The notes beneath the pieces were generated by a model, which was not told the DNA's origin, did not search any database, and worked only from the letters and a program-made list of their open reading frames with translations. This document shows positions 1-5,377 of a stretch of DNA of 5,377 nucleotides, piece after piece. Source of the DNA: Thermodesulfovibrionales bacterium (lineage in GTDB: Bacteria; Nitrospirota; Thermodesulfovibrionia; Thermodesulfovibrionales; SM23-35). The stretch is taken from the NCBI GenBank assembly GCA_020062205.1, contig JAGUWT010000055.1:1-5377 (forward strand). Direction: 5' to 3'. How positions within the stretch are numbered: position 1 is the first letter of the stretch; each line of letters opens with the position of its first letter. A program made the position numbers and the translations under genes.

Positions 1-129
1 ATAACTGTCGGGGCACAACTGGGTGACATGATTGAGGTGCTGAGTGGTGTAAAAGCAGGGGACAGTGTAGTTCTTAAGCCCCTAAATAAGATAAAAAACG
101 GCTCACGGATAAAGGTCATAGAAAAATAA
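1..129 (+). CDS. Periplasmic adaptor subunit (membrane fusion protein) of an efflux transporter, C-terminal end only
   Basis: Only the last 42 codons and the TAA stop are inside the window; the start is upstream. The frame is open from base 1 and reads ITVGAQLGDMIEVLSGVKAG followed by a short DSVVLKP stretch and a basic tail. This matches the C-terminal membrane-proximal beta domain of HlyD/MacA/RND-type adaptors, where a 'VxxGxxxGDxxEVLSGLKAGDxVV' pattern is typical. Such proteins sit in the periplasm, anchored to the inner membrane, and join an inner-membrane pump to a TolC-like outer-membrane channel. The stop codon abuts the ATG of the ABC ATPase with no spacer, which fits the common order adaptor, ATPase, permease, permease. 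The family call rests on a short tail plus context. An RND-type adaptor cannot be excluded from this fragment alone, but the neighbours favour an ABC exporter. Confidence 0.75.
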   Translation: MTVGAQLGDMIEVLSGVKAGDSVVLKPLNKIKNGSRIKVIEK

Positions 130-831
130 ATGGGGAACAAGTCACCCATTGTAGAGATAAAAAACCTGTCTAAGTCATATCGCCGCGGTAATCAGATCCT
201 GCCTGTTTTGCAGGATATTACCCTTGATATCGCTGAAGGTGAATTCCTGGCATTGATGGGGCCTTCGGGCTCAGGCAAAACTACTTTGTTAAACCTGATT
301 GCAGGGATTGACAAAGCGGACAAAGGCATCATCAAAATAGGTGGCGTTGATATTACCTCTCTTTCTGAAACAGAACTTGCTCATTGGCGTGCTGCAAATG
401 TAGGCTTTATCTTTCAGTTTTACAATCTTATTCCTGTCCTTACTGCATTTGAAAATGTTGAGCTCCCCTTACTTTTGACCAGCCTGTCAAAAAAGGACCG
501 TCAGGACCATGTGAAGATGGCACTTCAGGTGGTTAACCTCTTAGATAGAATGGACCATTACCCAGGCCAGCTCTCCGGCGGTCAGCAGCAGCGTGTTGCC
601 ATAGCACGAGCGGTTGTAACAGATCCTGTAATACTGGTAGCTGACGAGCCCACAGGTGACCTTGACAGGGTCTCGGCAACCGAGGTTCTTCAACTTATGG
701 AACGCCTTGTTCACGAACTTGGTAAAACTATTATTATGGTAACCCATGACCCATGGGCTACAAAGGTCGCTCATATTATTAGGCATCTTGACAAAGGCAT
801 TCTGAATGCACATCATCAAACTGATTTTTAA
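130..831 (+). CDS. ABC transporter ATP-binding protein, MacB/LolD-type exporter ATPase
   Basis: This 233-residue stand-alone ATPase should power the two permeases encoded next, on the cytoplasmic face of the inner membrane. All nucleotide-binding motifs are visible and intact: Walker A GPSGSGKTT at 44-52, Q-loop Gln96 in FIFQFYNL, signature LSGGQQQR at 148-155, Walker B VILVADEP ending with catalytic Glu173, D-loop GDLDR at 176-180, and the switch His206 in MVTHD. Length and motif spacing match the MacB/LolD/FtsE group. The phrase FQFYNLIPVLTAFENVELPL is characteristic of that group. The D-loop reads GDLDR rather than the common GNLDS; I recall this variant from split-permease MacB-like systems. 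The ATG follows the adaptor stop directly, with only a weak AAAGG at 111-115, so translation probably depends on coupling. The 3' end overlaps the next gene by 26 nt. Function as an exporter ATPase is secure; the substrate is unknown. Confidence 0.95.
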   Translation: MGNKSPIVEIKNLSKSYRRGNQILPVLQDITLDIAEGEFLALMGPSGSGKTTLLNLIAGIDKADKGIIKIGGVDITSLSETELAHWRAANVGFIFQFYNLIPVLTAFENVELPLLLTSLSKKDRQDHVKMALQVVNLLDRMDHYPGQLSGGQQQRVAIARAVVTDPVILVADEPTGDLDRVSATEVLQLMERLVHELGKTIIMVTHDPWATKVAHIIRHLDKGILNAHHQTDF

Positions 832-1963
832 AAACGCATTCCGTCACAAACTCCGTACCTTTCTTACCATCCTTGGGATTACCATTGCCATTCTTTCCTT
901 TGGTCTCCTCAGAACTGTAATAAGCGCCTGGTATGCAGGGGTAGAGGCATCCTCTGCAACACGTCTTGTCAGCAGAAATTCTATATCTCTTGTTTTCTCA
1001 CTTCCTATCTCGTATAAAGACAAGATCCGCCAGATCGAAGGGGTCAAGATAGTCTCTTACGGAAACTGGTTTGGTGGTATCTATATAGATGAAAAGAATT
1101 TCTTTGCTAATTATGCTGTTGACCCGAAAACATATTTTGAACTTTATCCTGAAATCATCCTTTCACCTGAGCAGAAGGATGCTTTTGTCCGTGACCGAAA
1201 GGCTTTTGTTGCTGGACGTAAACTAATAGCAAAATATGGCTGGAAGATTGGTGATACGATAACGCTGAAAGGGACTATTTTCCCTGGCAACTGGGATTTT
1301 GTCCTGCGGGGCATCTATAAGGGCAGGGATCAAACAGTAGATGAGACTGCTTTCATCTTTCACTGGGAATATCTGAATGAGGCATTGAAAAAGACAGCCC
1401 CTCTTCGTACTGATCAGGTTGGTTTCTATATGATAGGAGTAACAAAACCAAGCTTGGCTGCATCTGTAGCAGCAGATATAGATAAAACGTTTAAAAATTC
1501 CCTTGCTGAAACCCTGACAGAAACCGAAAAAGCCTTTCAGTTAGGTTTTATCTCGATGACAGAGGCCATTGTCATTGCTATCCAATTGGTTTCTTTTGTA
1601 GTAATTTTCATCATTATGGCAGTCATGGCAAATACCATGGCAATGACTGCCCGCGAGAGGATAGGAGAATATGCTATTTTCAAGACTATGGGATTCGGAG
1701 GCTGGCATATCGCTGGATTGATATTCGGCGAATCCCTGTTTATTACCATGATAGGCTGTATCATAGGAATTGTCCTTACTTTCCCTGCAGCAAAAGCATT
1801 TGGCACCGAACTGAGTACGTATTTCCCCATCTTCATTGTTGAGGATAAAACCATTTGTCTGGATATCTTGGCATCGTTCACTGTAGCTCTTGTGGCTGCA
1901 ATCTTTCCAACCTGGCGTGCAATAAAGATTCGCATAGCTGACGGACTAAGGAGGATCGGATAG
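806..1963 (+). CDS. ABC transporter permease, MacB/FtsX type (first of two)
   Basis: The protein has 385 residues with the four-helix MacB/FtsX layout. A short basic amphipathic N-terminus (KLIFKNAFRHKLRT) is followed by TM1 at about 19-40 and a large periplasmic domain at about 41-250 (MacB_PCD-like, with KYGWKIGDTITLKG at 143-156). TM2 lies at about 253-276, TM3 at 302-328 and TM4 at 351-370. After TM2 comes TARERIGEYAIFKTMGF at 281-297, equivalent to the conserved cytoplasmic loop of MacB that contacts the ATPase. There is no fused ATPase domain; that is the separate upstream gene. The ATG at 806 overlaps the ATPase gene by 26 nt, is preceded by AAAGG at 793-797 with 8-nt spacing, and gives the N-terminus expected for the family. 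Such permeases do not move substrate through a membrane channel in the classic way; MacB-type pumps transmit ATP-driven movement to the periplasm. Substrate unknown. Confidence 0.92.
   Translation: MHIIKLIFKNAFRHKLRTFLTILGITIAILSFGLLRTVISAWYAGVEASSATRLVSRNSISLVFSLPISYKDKIRQIEGVKIVSYGNWFGGIYIDEKNFFANYAVDPKTYFELYPEIILSPEQKDAFVRDRKAFVAGRKLIAKYGWKIGDTITLKGTIFPGNWDFVLRGIYKGRDQTVDETAFIFHWEYLNEALKKTAPLRTDQVGFYMIGVTKPSLAASVAADIDKTFKNSLAETLTETEKAFQLGFISMTEAIVIAIQLVSFVVIFIIMAVMANTMAMTARERIGEYAIFKTMGFGGWHIAGLIFGESLFITMIGCIIGIVLTFPAAKAFGTELSTYFPIFIVEDKTICLDILASFTVALVAAIFPTWRAIKIRIADGLRRIG
1948..1954 (+). promoter_or_regulatory. Strong ribosome binding site for the second permease (GTG start)
   Basis: AAGGAGG lies inside the end of the first permease gene, eight bases before the GTG at 1963. 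It decides in favour of this non-ATG start, which overlaps the preceding TAG stop by one base. It is much stronger than the sites before the other exporter genes, perhaps offsetting the weak GTG codon so that both permeases are made in similar amounts (inference). Confidence 0.8.
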
Positions 1964-3129
1964 TGGGAACACCTTTCTCATATAGTATCCGCAATCTCTG
2001 GACACGTCGGCTTACTACAATCCTTACTGCTTCTGGTATGGCTTTGGTGGTATTTGTCTTCGCATCAGTCCTGATGCTGGCTGAAGGGCTTCAGAAGACC
2101 CTGACAGATACTGGTTCATATAACAATGTGGTTGTAATTCGCAAAGGATCTGGCTCCGAAGTTCAGAGTGGGGTTGAGCGGGAACAGGCTTCAGTAATAG
2201 AAACCCAGATAGAGGTCGCCTTAGGTACAAATGGTCAGCGTCTTTTAGCAAAAGAAGTTGTTGTTCTTATCACATTACCCAAACGAGGAAGCGATAAACC
2301 GGCTAATGTCGTTATCAGGGGTACTTCAGAAAGTTCAATGATGTTACGGCCTCAGGTGAAACTCGTTGAAGGCAGAATGCCACGGGCAGGTTCATCCGAA
2401 ATAATCGCAGGTCAGAGCATTGCAAAAAGATTTAAGGGAGGCGGCATTGGAGAAAACCTCCGCTTTGGCATGAGAGACTGGACTGTGGTGGGAATATTCG
2501 ATGCAGGGAATACCGGCTTCAGTTCAGAGATCTGGGGAGATGTTGATCAGCTTATGCAGTCATTCAGACGACCTGTCTATTCATCTGTCATCTTTCGGTT
2601 ACGCAACTCTTCAGAATTCGAACAATTCAAGACGCGCATCGAAAGTGACCCACGTCTGACCCTTGAGGCAAAACGGGAAACGAAGTACTATGCAGATCAG
2701 TCCGAGATGATGGCAAAATTTCTCCGCATCCTTGGAATATCATTGACGATCATATTTTCCCTCGGTGCTATTATTGGTGCAATGATTACAATGTATGCTG
2801 CAGTTGCCAATCGTACCAGTGAGATAGGAACTCTCCGTGCCCTTGGCTTCCAGAGAAGGAGTATCCTGAAGGCCTTTCTCATGGAATCACTGCTTCTCGG
2901 TCTTATAGGAGGGGTTACCGGTCTGTTTTTTGCGTCATTTTTGCAGCTTTTTACTGTCTCAACCCTTAATTTCCAGACCTTTTCTGAACTCGCTTTTACC
3001 TTCTCCCTTACCTTTGAAATTATCTACAAAGCGATGTCCTTCTCTTTCATAATGGGCTTTGTTGGAGGTGTACTTCCTGCAGTCAGGGCATCGCGTATGA
3101 ATATTATGGAAGCATTGCGGGAAAGTTAA
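1963..3129 (+). CDS. ABC transporter permease, MacB/FtsX type (second of two)
   Basis: This 388-residue permease has the same architecture as its upstream neighbour but a clearly different sequence. TM1 is at about 17-40, the periplasmic domain at about 41-250, TM2 at 254-280, TM3 at 302-330 and TM4 at 356-376. The cytoplasmic coupling loop is NRTSEIGTLRALGF at 283-296, closer to the MacB consensus than in the first permease. The region KYYADQSEMM at 241-250 just before TM2 is, as I recall it, typical of a family of FtsX-like permeases found as the second member of such pairs. The start is GTG, sharing one base with the upstream TAG stop. It is supported by a strong Shine-Dalgarno site AAGGAGG eight bases upstream and by the expected short cytoplasmic N-terminus. 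The two permeases most likely form a heterodimer; this is inferred from pairing and divergence, not shown directly. Confidence 0.93.
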   Translation: MGTPFSYSIRNLWTRRLTTILTASGMALVVFVFASVLMLAEGLQKTLTDTGSYNNVVVIRKGSGSEVQSGVEREQASVIETQIEVALGTNGQRLLAKEVVVLITLPKRGSDKPANVVIRGTSESSMMLRPQVKLVEGRMPRAGSSEIIAGQSIAKRFKGGGIGENLRFGMRDWTVVGIFDAGNTGFSSEIWGDVDQLMQSFRRPVYSSVIFRLRNSSEFEQFKTRIESDPRLTLEAKRETKYYADQSEMMAKFLRILGISLTIIFSLGAIIGAMITMYAAVANRTSEIGTLRALGFQRRSILKAFLMESLLLGLIGGVTGLFFASFLQLFTVSTLNFQTFSELAFTFSLTFEIIYKAMSFSFIMGFVGGVLPAVRASRMNIMEALRES

Positions 3130-3137
3130 GCAATACG

Positions 3138-4772
3138 ATGAGCTGGAAACTGAAAGAAAAAATAGATCTCCTCTTATCAAAAGAAAAGGGAACTGTTTAT
3201 AAAGACCCCGGGGGTAAAATCACGATTGCCCTCGTCTATCCAAATACCTACCATGTTGGTATGTCAAATCTTGGATTTCAGGGCATTTATGGTCTCCTCA
3301 ACAGAATGAATGATGTGGTATGTGAGAGGGCGTTCCTTCCAGAAAACATGGATATTGATGAGTATATCAGGACAGAAACCGAACTCTTTTCAATGGAATC
3401 AAAGACGCCTCTAAGGAGTTTTGATATTGTTGCATTCTCTGTATCTTTCGAAAATGATTATCCGAATATCGTAAGAATCTTACAGTTATCAAACCTTCCC
3501 CTCAGAAGCTCTGAGAGGAAAGCTCATCATCCGTTCATCATCATGGGTGGTGTCTGTGCATTTTTCAACCCTGAGCCAGTCTCAGATTTTTTTGATATCT
3601 GCTTCATAGGAGAAGCAGAGGAAATGCTGCCTGAATTCCTGAATCTGTATAAGTCCTCAAAAGACAGGTTTGAGCTTCTGAAAAAATCTCTCACTATTGA
3701 AGGCCTGTATGTCCCACAATTTTACAGTATATCTTACGATGATGAGGGAAAGATAGCAGCAAGACATCAATCAGAAGGTGCACCTGAGTTCATAAAAAAG
3801 CGATCATGGAAAGACTTGTCAAAAGTTCACATGATGACCTCAATTATTACGCCTGAGACTGAATTCGCTGACATGTGTTTAATAGAAGTAATGAGAGGAT
3901 GTCCATGGTCATGCAGGTTTTGCATGATCAGCCATATATATAGCCCGGTACGAAAAAAAGGATTGCAGGAAATAGAGCAGGAGATAACAATAGCCCAATC
4001 TAAGACAAAAAGAATAGGTCTTATCGCTCCATCACTCACAGATTATCCACACATAAAGGATGTTATGAAAATCCCAGGAGTTGATTTTTCTATTACTTCA
4101 CTCAGGGCAAGTGAAAAGAGTGCTGAGCTGGTTCGTTTCATGAAAGGTCATAAGAGTATTTCCATAGCACCTGAGGCAGGGACAGAAAGACTGAGGAAGG
4201 TCATCCATAAAAGGATTACAGAAGAGGATATCCTGCAGACATCAGAGAGTATTTTTTCTGAAGGTATCGAAACCCTGAGGCTCTATTTTATGGTTGGACT
4301 CCCGACAGAAACAAGGGAAGATATAAATGGCATTATTAACCTTGTAAAAAAAATTAAGGGAATCGCACCACGAGGGAATATCACACTGAGCATCAGTACA
4401 TTTGTCCCTAAACCATTCACGCCATTCCAGTGGCATTCTATGGAAAACCCTTCAGAGGTAAAAGAACGATTAAAGATAATAAAAAAAGGGCTTCTCCCGA
4501 TAAGAAGCGTTAAGGTATTCCATGATGTTCCCAAGTATGCCTATATGCAGGGCCTCTTCGCTGTTGGGGACAGACGGGTATCAAAGGTACTAAAAGAAAT
4601 GGTAAATCTCAAGGAATGGACAAAATCGGTAGAGGCTGCAGGACTCAGGAAAGATTTTTACATCTTCAGGGAAAAAGAATTGAACGAAATCTTCCCATGG
4701 GATTTCATTGATGCAGGCATAGCGAAAGAGAAGTTATGGGCTGAATATCAGGAAGCACTCTCATGTAGTTGA
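3138..4772 (+). CDS. Radical SAM protein with degenerate B12-binding-like N-terminal domain, TIGR03960-type family
   Basis: This is a 544-residue protein with a [4Fe-4S] radical SAM core; its reaction is unknown. The N-terminal part (about 28-165) resembles a cobalamin-binding Rossmann domain: ITIALVYPNTYHVGMSNLGF at 28-47, FDIVAFSV at 95-102, and GGVCAFFNPEP at 137-147 followed by FIGEAEEMLPEF. The usual DxHxxG cobalamin motif is not present. The cluster motif CPWSCRFC supplies Cys255, Cys259 and Cys262 (CxxxCxxC). Further core motifs are SLTDY at 299-303, APEAGTERLR at 344-353, MVGLPTET at 385-392 and FVPKPFTPFQW at 422-432. The C-terminal region carries GDRRV at 477-481 and FPWDFIDAGI at 519-528. 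This order matches the family I know as TIGR03960 ('rSAM_fuse_unch'). The protein stops at SCS and lacks the Cys-rich tail I recall from longer members, and no DUF2344 partner follows. The gene starts 8 nt after the second permease with only a weak upstream purine run (GGGAAAG). Confidence 0.9.
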   Translation: MSWKLKEKIDLLLSKEKGTVYKDPGGKITIALVYPNTYHVGMSNLGFQGIYGLLNRMNDVVCERAFLPENMDIDEYIRTETELFSMESKTPLRSFDIVAFSVSFENDYPNIVRILQLSNLPLRSSERKAHHPFIIMGGVCAFFNPEPVSDFFDICFIGEAEEMLPEFLNLYKSSKDRFELLKKSLTIEGLYVPQFYSISYDDEGKIAARHQSEGAPEFIKKRSWKDLSKVHMMTSIITPETEFADMCLIEVMRGCPWSCRFCMISHIYSPVRKKGLQEIEQEITIAQSKTKRIGLIAPSLTDYPHIKDVMKIPGVDFSITSLRASEKSAELVRFMKGHKSISIAPEAGTERLRKVIHKRITEEDILQTSESIFSEGIETLRLYFMVGLPTETREDINGIINLVKKIKGIAPRGNITLSISTFVPKPFTPFQWHSMENPSEVKERLKIIKKGLLPIRSVKVFHDVPKYAYMQGLFAVGDRRVSKVLKEMVNLKEWTKSVEAAGLRKDFYIFREKELNEIFPWDFIDAGIAKEKLWAEYQEALSCS

Positions 4773-4798
4773 TCTAAATAATAAAAAGTAAGTCAAAA

Positions 4799-4827
4799 TT
4801 GATATTTTCCTAATTTAGTGGTATAAT
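4799..4827 (+). promoter_or_regulatory. Near-consensus sigma-70 promoter for the vapBC-like operon
   Basis: The -35 element is TTGATA at 4799-4804, one mismatch from TTGACA. A 17-nt spacer follows, then a perfect -10 TATAAT at 4822-4827. The TGG just before the -10 gives an extended -10 element. Transcription would begin near 4834-4836, leaving a leader of about 25 nt that contains the antitoxin ribosome binding site. Such a strong promoter directly before a toxin-antitoxin pair usually implies autorepression by the antitoxin complex. Confidence 0.85.
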
Positions 4828-4848
4828 TCCTACTATAAGATTTTATTT

Positions 4849-4854
4849 AGGAGG
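4849..4854 (+). promoter_or_regulatory. Ribosome binding site of the antitoxin gene
   Basis: AGGAGG is a full-consensus Shine-Dalgarno site, five bases before the ATG at 4860. It fixes the antitoxin start and suggests high translation, as expected for a labile antitoxin that must be in excess over its toxin. Confidence 0.85.
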
Positions 4855-4859
4855 AATAT

Positions 4860-5093
4860 ATGGTAATTACTACCAAGGTTGGCAAAAAGAGCCAGATCGT
4901 TATCCCTAAAAAAGTAAGGGAAACAGTAGGCATATCGGAAGGAGACGAATTGATTGTGGATGTAGAAGGAGACAGTGTCATACTTAAGGTAAAACCGAAA
5001 AGTTATGCCAAGAAACTCAGGGGATTACATAAGGATGTCTGGAAAGGGATAGGCCCCAAGAAATATGTTAAAGGTGAAAGAGAATCATGGTAG
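4860..5093 (+). CDS. VapB-like antitoxin, AbrB/MazE/SpoVT fold
   Basis: A 77-residue protein with a swapped-hairpin AbrB-type DNA-binding domain at about 2-46. The pattern TTKVGKKSQIVIPKKVRETV (4-23) followed by GISEGDELIVDVEGDSVIL is the hallmark of this family: a beta strand, the QIVIPKKVR segment, then the GD(E/x)L turn. The C-terminal part from about 47 to 77 is basic and rich in Gly, Lys and Trp (DVWKGIGPKKYVKGERESW). In related antitoxins such a tail wraps the toxin and blocks its active site. The neighbouring gene encodes a PIN-domain protein with a 7-nt overlap, so this is the antitoxin of a type II vapBC-like module. The AbrB domain would also bind the promoter upstream of the gene. 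The VapB label is functional: many AbrB-fold antitoxins pair with PIN toxins, and I cannot assign a subfamily. Confidence 0.92.
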   Translation: MVITTKVGKKSQIVIPKKVRETVGISEGDELIVDVEGDSVILKVKPKSYAKKLRGLHKDVWKGIGPKKYVKGERESW

Positions 5094-5377
5094 TGAAAGA
5101 TATCAAGGATAGGATTATCGGCATAGACACCATGATTTTCATCTATCACCTTGAAGATCATCCTGATTACGCCCTGTCAACAGAGAAGATTTTTGAAGCT
5201 GTTGAGCGTGGGAAATACAATGCGGTCACTTCAGTAATAACATTATTAGAGATTCTTGTTAAACCAAAAAGAGACGGCAATCTCACGGCAGTCAAAGATT
5301 ACAAGGATCTTTTACTTACCTTTCCTCATCTTACAGTCATTGATTTAAACGTGAAAATATCAGATATAGCTTCAGAC
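5087..5377 (+). CDS. VapC-like PIN-domain ribonuclease toxin, 3' end cut by the window
   Basis: The first 97 codons are visible and the frame is open to the window edge. PIN-domain proteins of this type are usually about 130-145 residues, so roughly a third is missing. The first strand reads IIGIDTMIFIYHLE (10-23), with Asp14 as the first metal-binding acid. TSVITLLEILVKP (48-60) carries the conserved Glu55. The remaining conserved acids, usually in a 'PDA' region, lie beyond the edge. VapC toxins are Mg2+-dependent endoribonucleases that cut tRNA or rRNA; the target here is unknown. The ATG at 5087 overlaps the antitoxin stop by 7 nt and has AAGGTG at 5071-5076 ten bases upstream. An in-frame GTG at 5093, overlapping by one base, is a second possible start. 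Both visible catalytic acids are intact, so the toxin is probably active. Confidence 0.88.
   Translation, partial: MVVKDIKDRIIGIDTMIFIYHLEDHPDYALSTEKIFEAVERGKYNAVTSVITLLEILVKPKRDGNLTAVKDYKDLLLTFPHLTVIDLNVKISDIASD

Larger units (their letters stand above)
4774..4857. repeat. Short repeats around the toxin-antitoxin promoter, possible operator half-sites
   Basis: The hexamer ATTTAG occurs at 4813-4818 (in the promoter spacer) and at 4845-4850 (just before the ribosome binding site). Its inverse CTAAAT is at 4774-4779. The two direct copies are offset by 32 bp, about three helical turns. In addition CTAATTTAG at 4810-4818 is a palindrome around one central base, and ATTCCT at 4826-4831 is the inverted copy of AGGAAT at 4852-4857. 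These flank or overlap the -10 and start site, where an AbrB-fold antitoxin could repress. The region is AT-rich, so some of this may be chance. I see no hairpin with a T-run that would terminate the upstream operon. Confidence 0.35.

Noticed and set aside
541..819. A 92-codon open frame on the - strand inside the ABC ATPase gene
   Set aside because: It lies wholly opposite a well-conserved gene, has no recognisable domain and no ribosome binding site of note; it is a shadow of the coding strand.
1537..1935. A 132-codon open frame on the - strand inside the first permease gene
   Set aside because: Its apparent hydrophobic pattern mirrors the membrane helices encoded on the + strand. The + strand reading is a clear MacB-type permease, so this is a shadow frame.
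3130..3137. Search for a precursor-peptide gene between the exporter and the radical SAM gene
   Set aside because: The gap is only 8 nt, and no other small + strand frame with a ribosome binding site was found near the radical SAM gene.
2959..3180. A - strand open frame spanning the junction of the second permease and the radical SAM gene, considered as a possible small peptide gene
   Set aside because: Both overlapped genes are strongly supported on the + strand, and the translated peptide shows no leader, core or family pattern.
4795..4808. AAAAT-TGAT-ATTTT as a possible terminator of the exporter/radical SAM operon
   Set aside because: Only five A-T pairs form the stem and no separate T-run follows; it is too weak, and it overlaps the -35 element.
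4860..5377. The toxin-antitoxin pair as a sign of a mobile element or genomic island
   Set aside because: No integrase, transposase, tRNA or flanking repeat is visible in the window, and vapBC-type pairs are common in chromosomes.

Overview
The window reads as ordinary bacterial chromosome of mid-to-low GC. It is probably from a Gram-negative, anaerobe-type lineage such as Nitrospirota or Desulfobacterota. That placement is an inference from the split MacB-type exporter subclade (an ATPase with a GDLDR D-loop and two separate permeases) and from an oxygen-sensitive-type radical SAM enzyme. No rRNA or other marker gene confirms it. All genes lie on the + strand and coding is almost continuous.

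Positions 1-3129 hold a tripartite ABC exporter operon. It contains the last 42 codons of a periplasmic adaptor (membrane fusion protein), a MacB/LolD-type ATPase (130-831), and two different FtsX/MacB-type permeases (806-1963 and 1963-3129). Junctions are 0 nt apart, a 26-nt overlap and a 1-nt overlap, so the genes are almost certainly co-transcribed and translationally coupled. The two permeases probably form a heterodimer on an ATPase homodimer, with the adaptor linking them to an outer-membrane TolC-like channel that is not encoded here. The substrate cannot be read from the sequence.

Positions 3138-4772, only 8 nt further on, encode a 544-residue radical SAM protein with a degenerate cobalamin-binding-like N-terminal domain. 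It belongs to the uncharacterised family usually called TIGR03960. It is probably the last gene of the exporter operon, although no terminator hairpin is visible after it.

Positions 4773-4859 are the only real intergenic region. It carries a near-consensus sigma-70 promoter (TTGATA, 17 nt, TATAAT with an extended -10), small repeats that could be operator half-sites, and a strong ribosome binding site. This promoter drives a type II toxin-antitoxin pair: an AbrB-fold VapB-like antitoxin (4860-5093) and a PIN-domain VapC-like toxin (from 5087, cut by the window edge).

I see no RNA gene, CRISPR array, insertion sequence or phage feature. The most useful leads are the radical SAM gene joined to the exporter operon, its altered cobalamin motif and missing Cys-rich tail, and the likely autoregulated vapBC promoter. 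None of these amounts to a clearly new system on this sequence alone.
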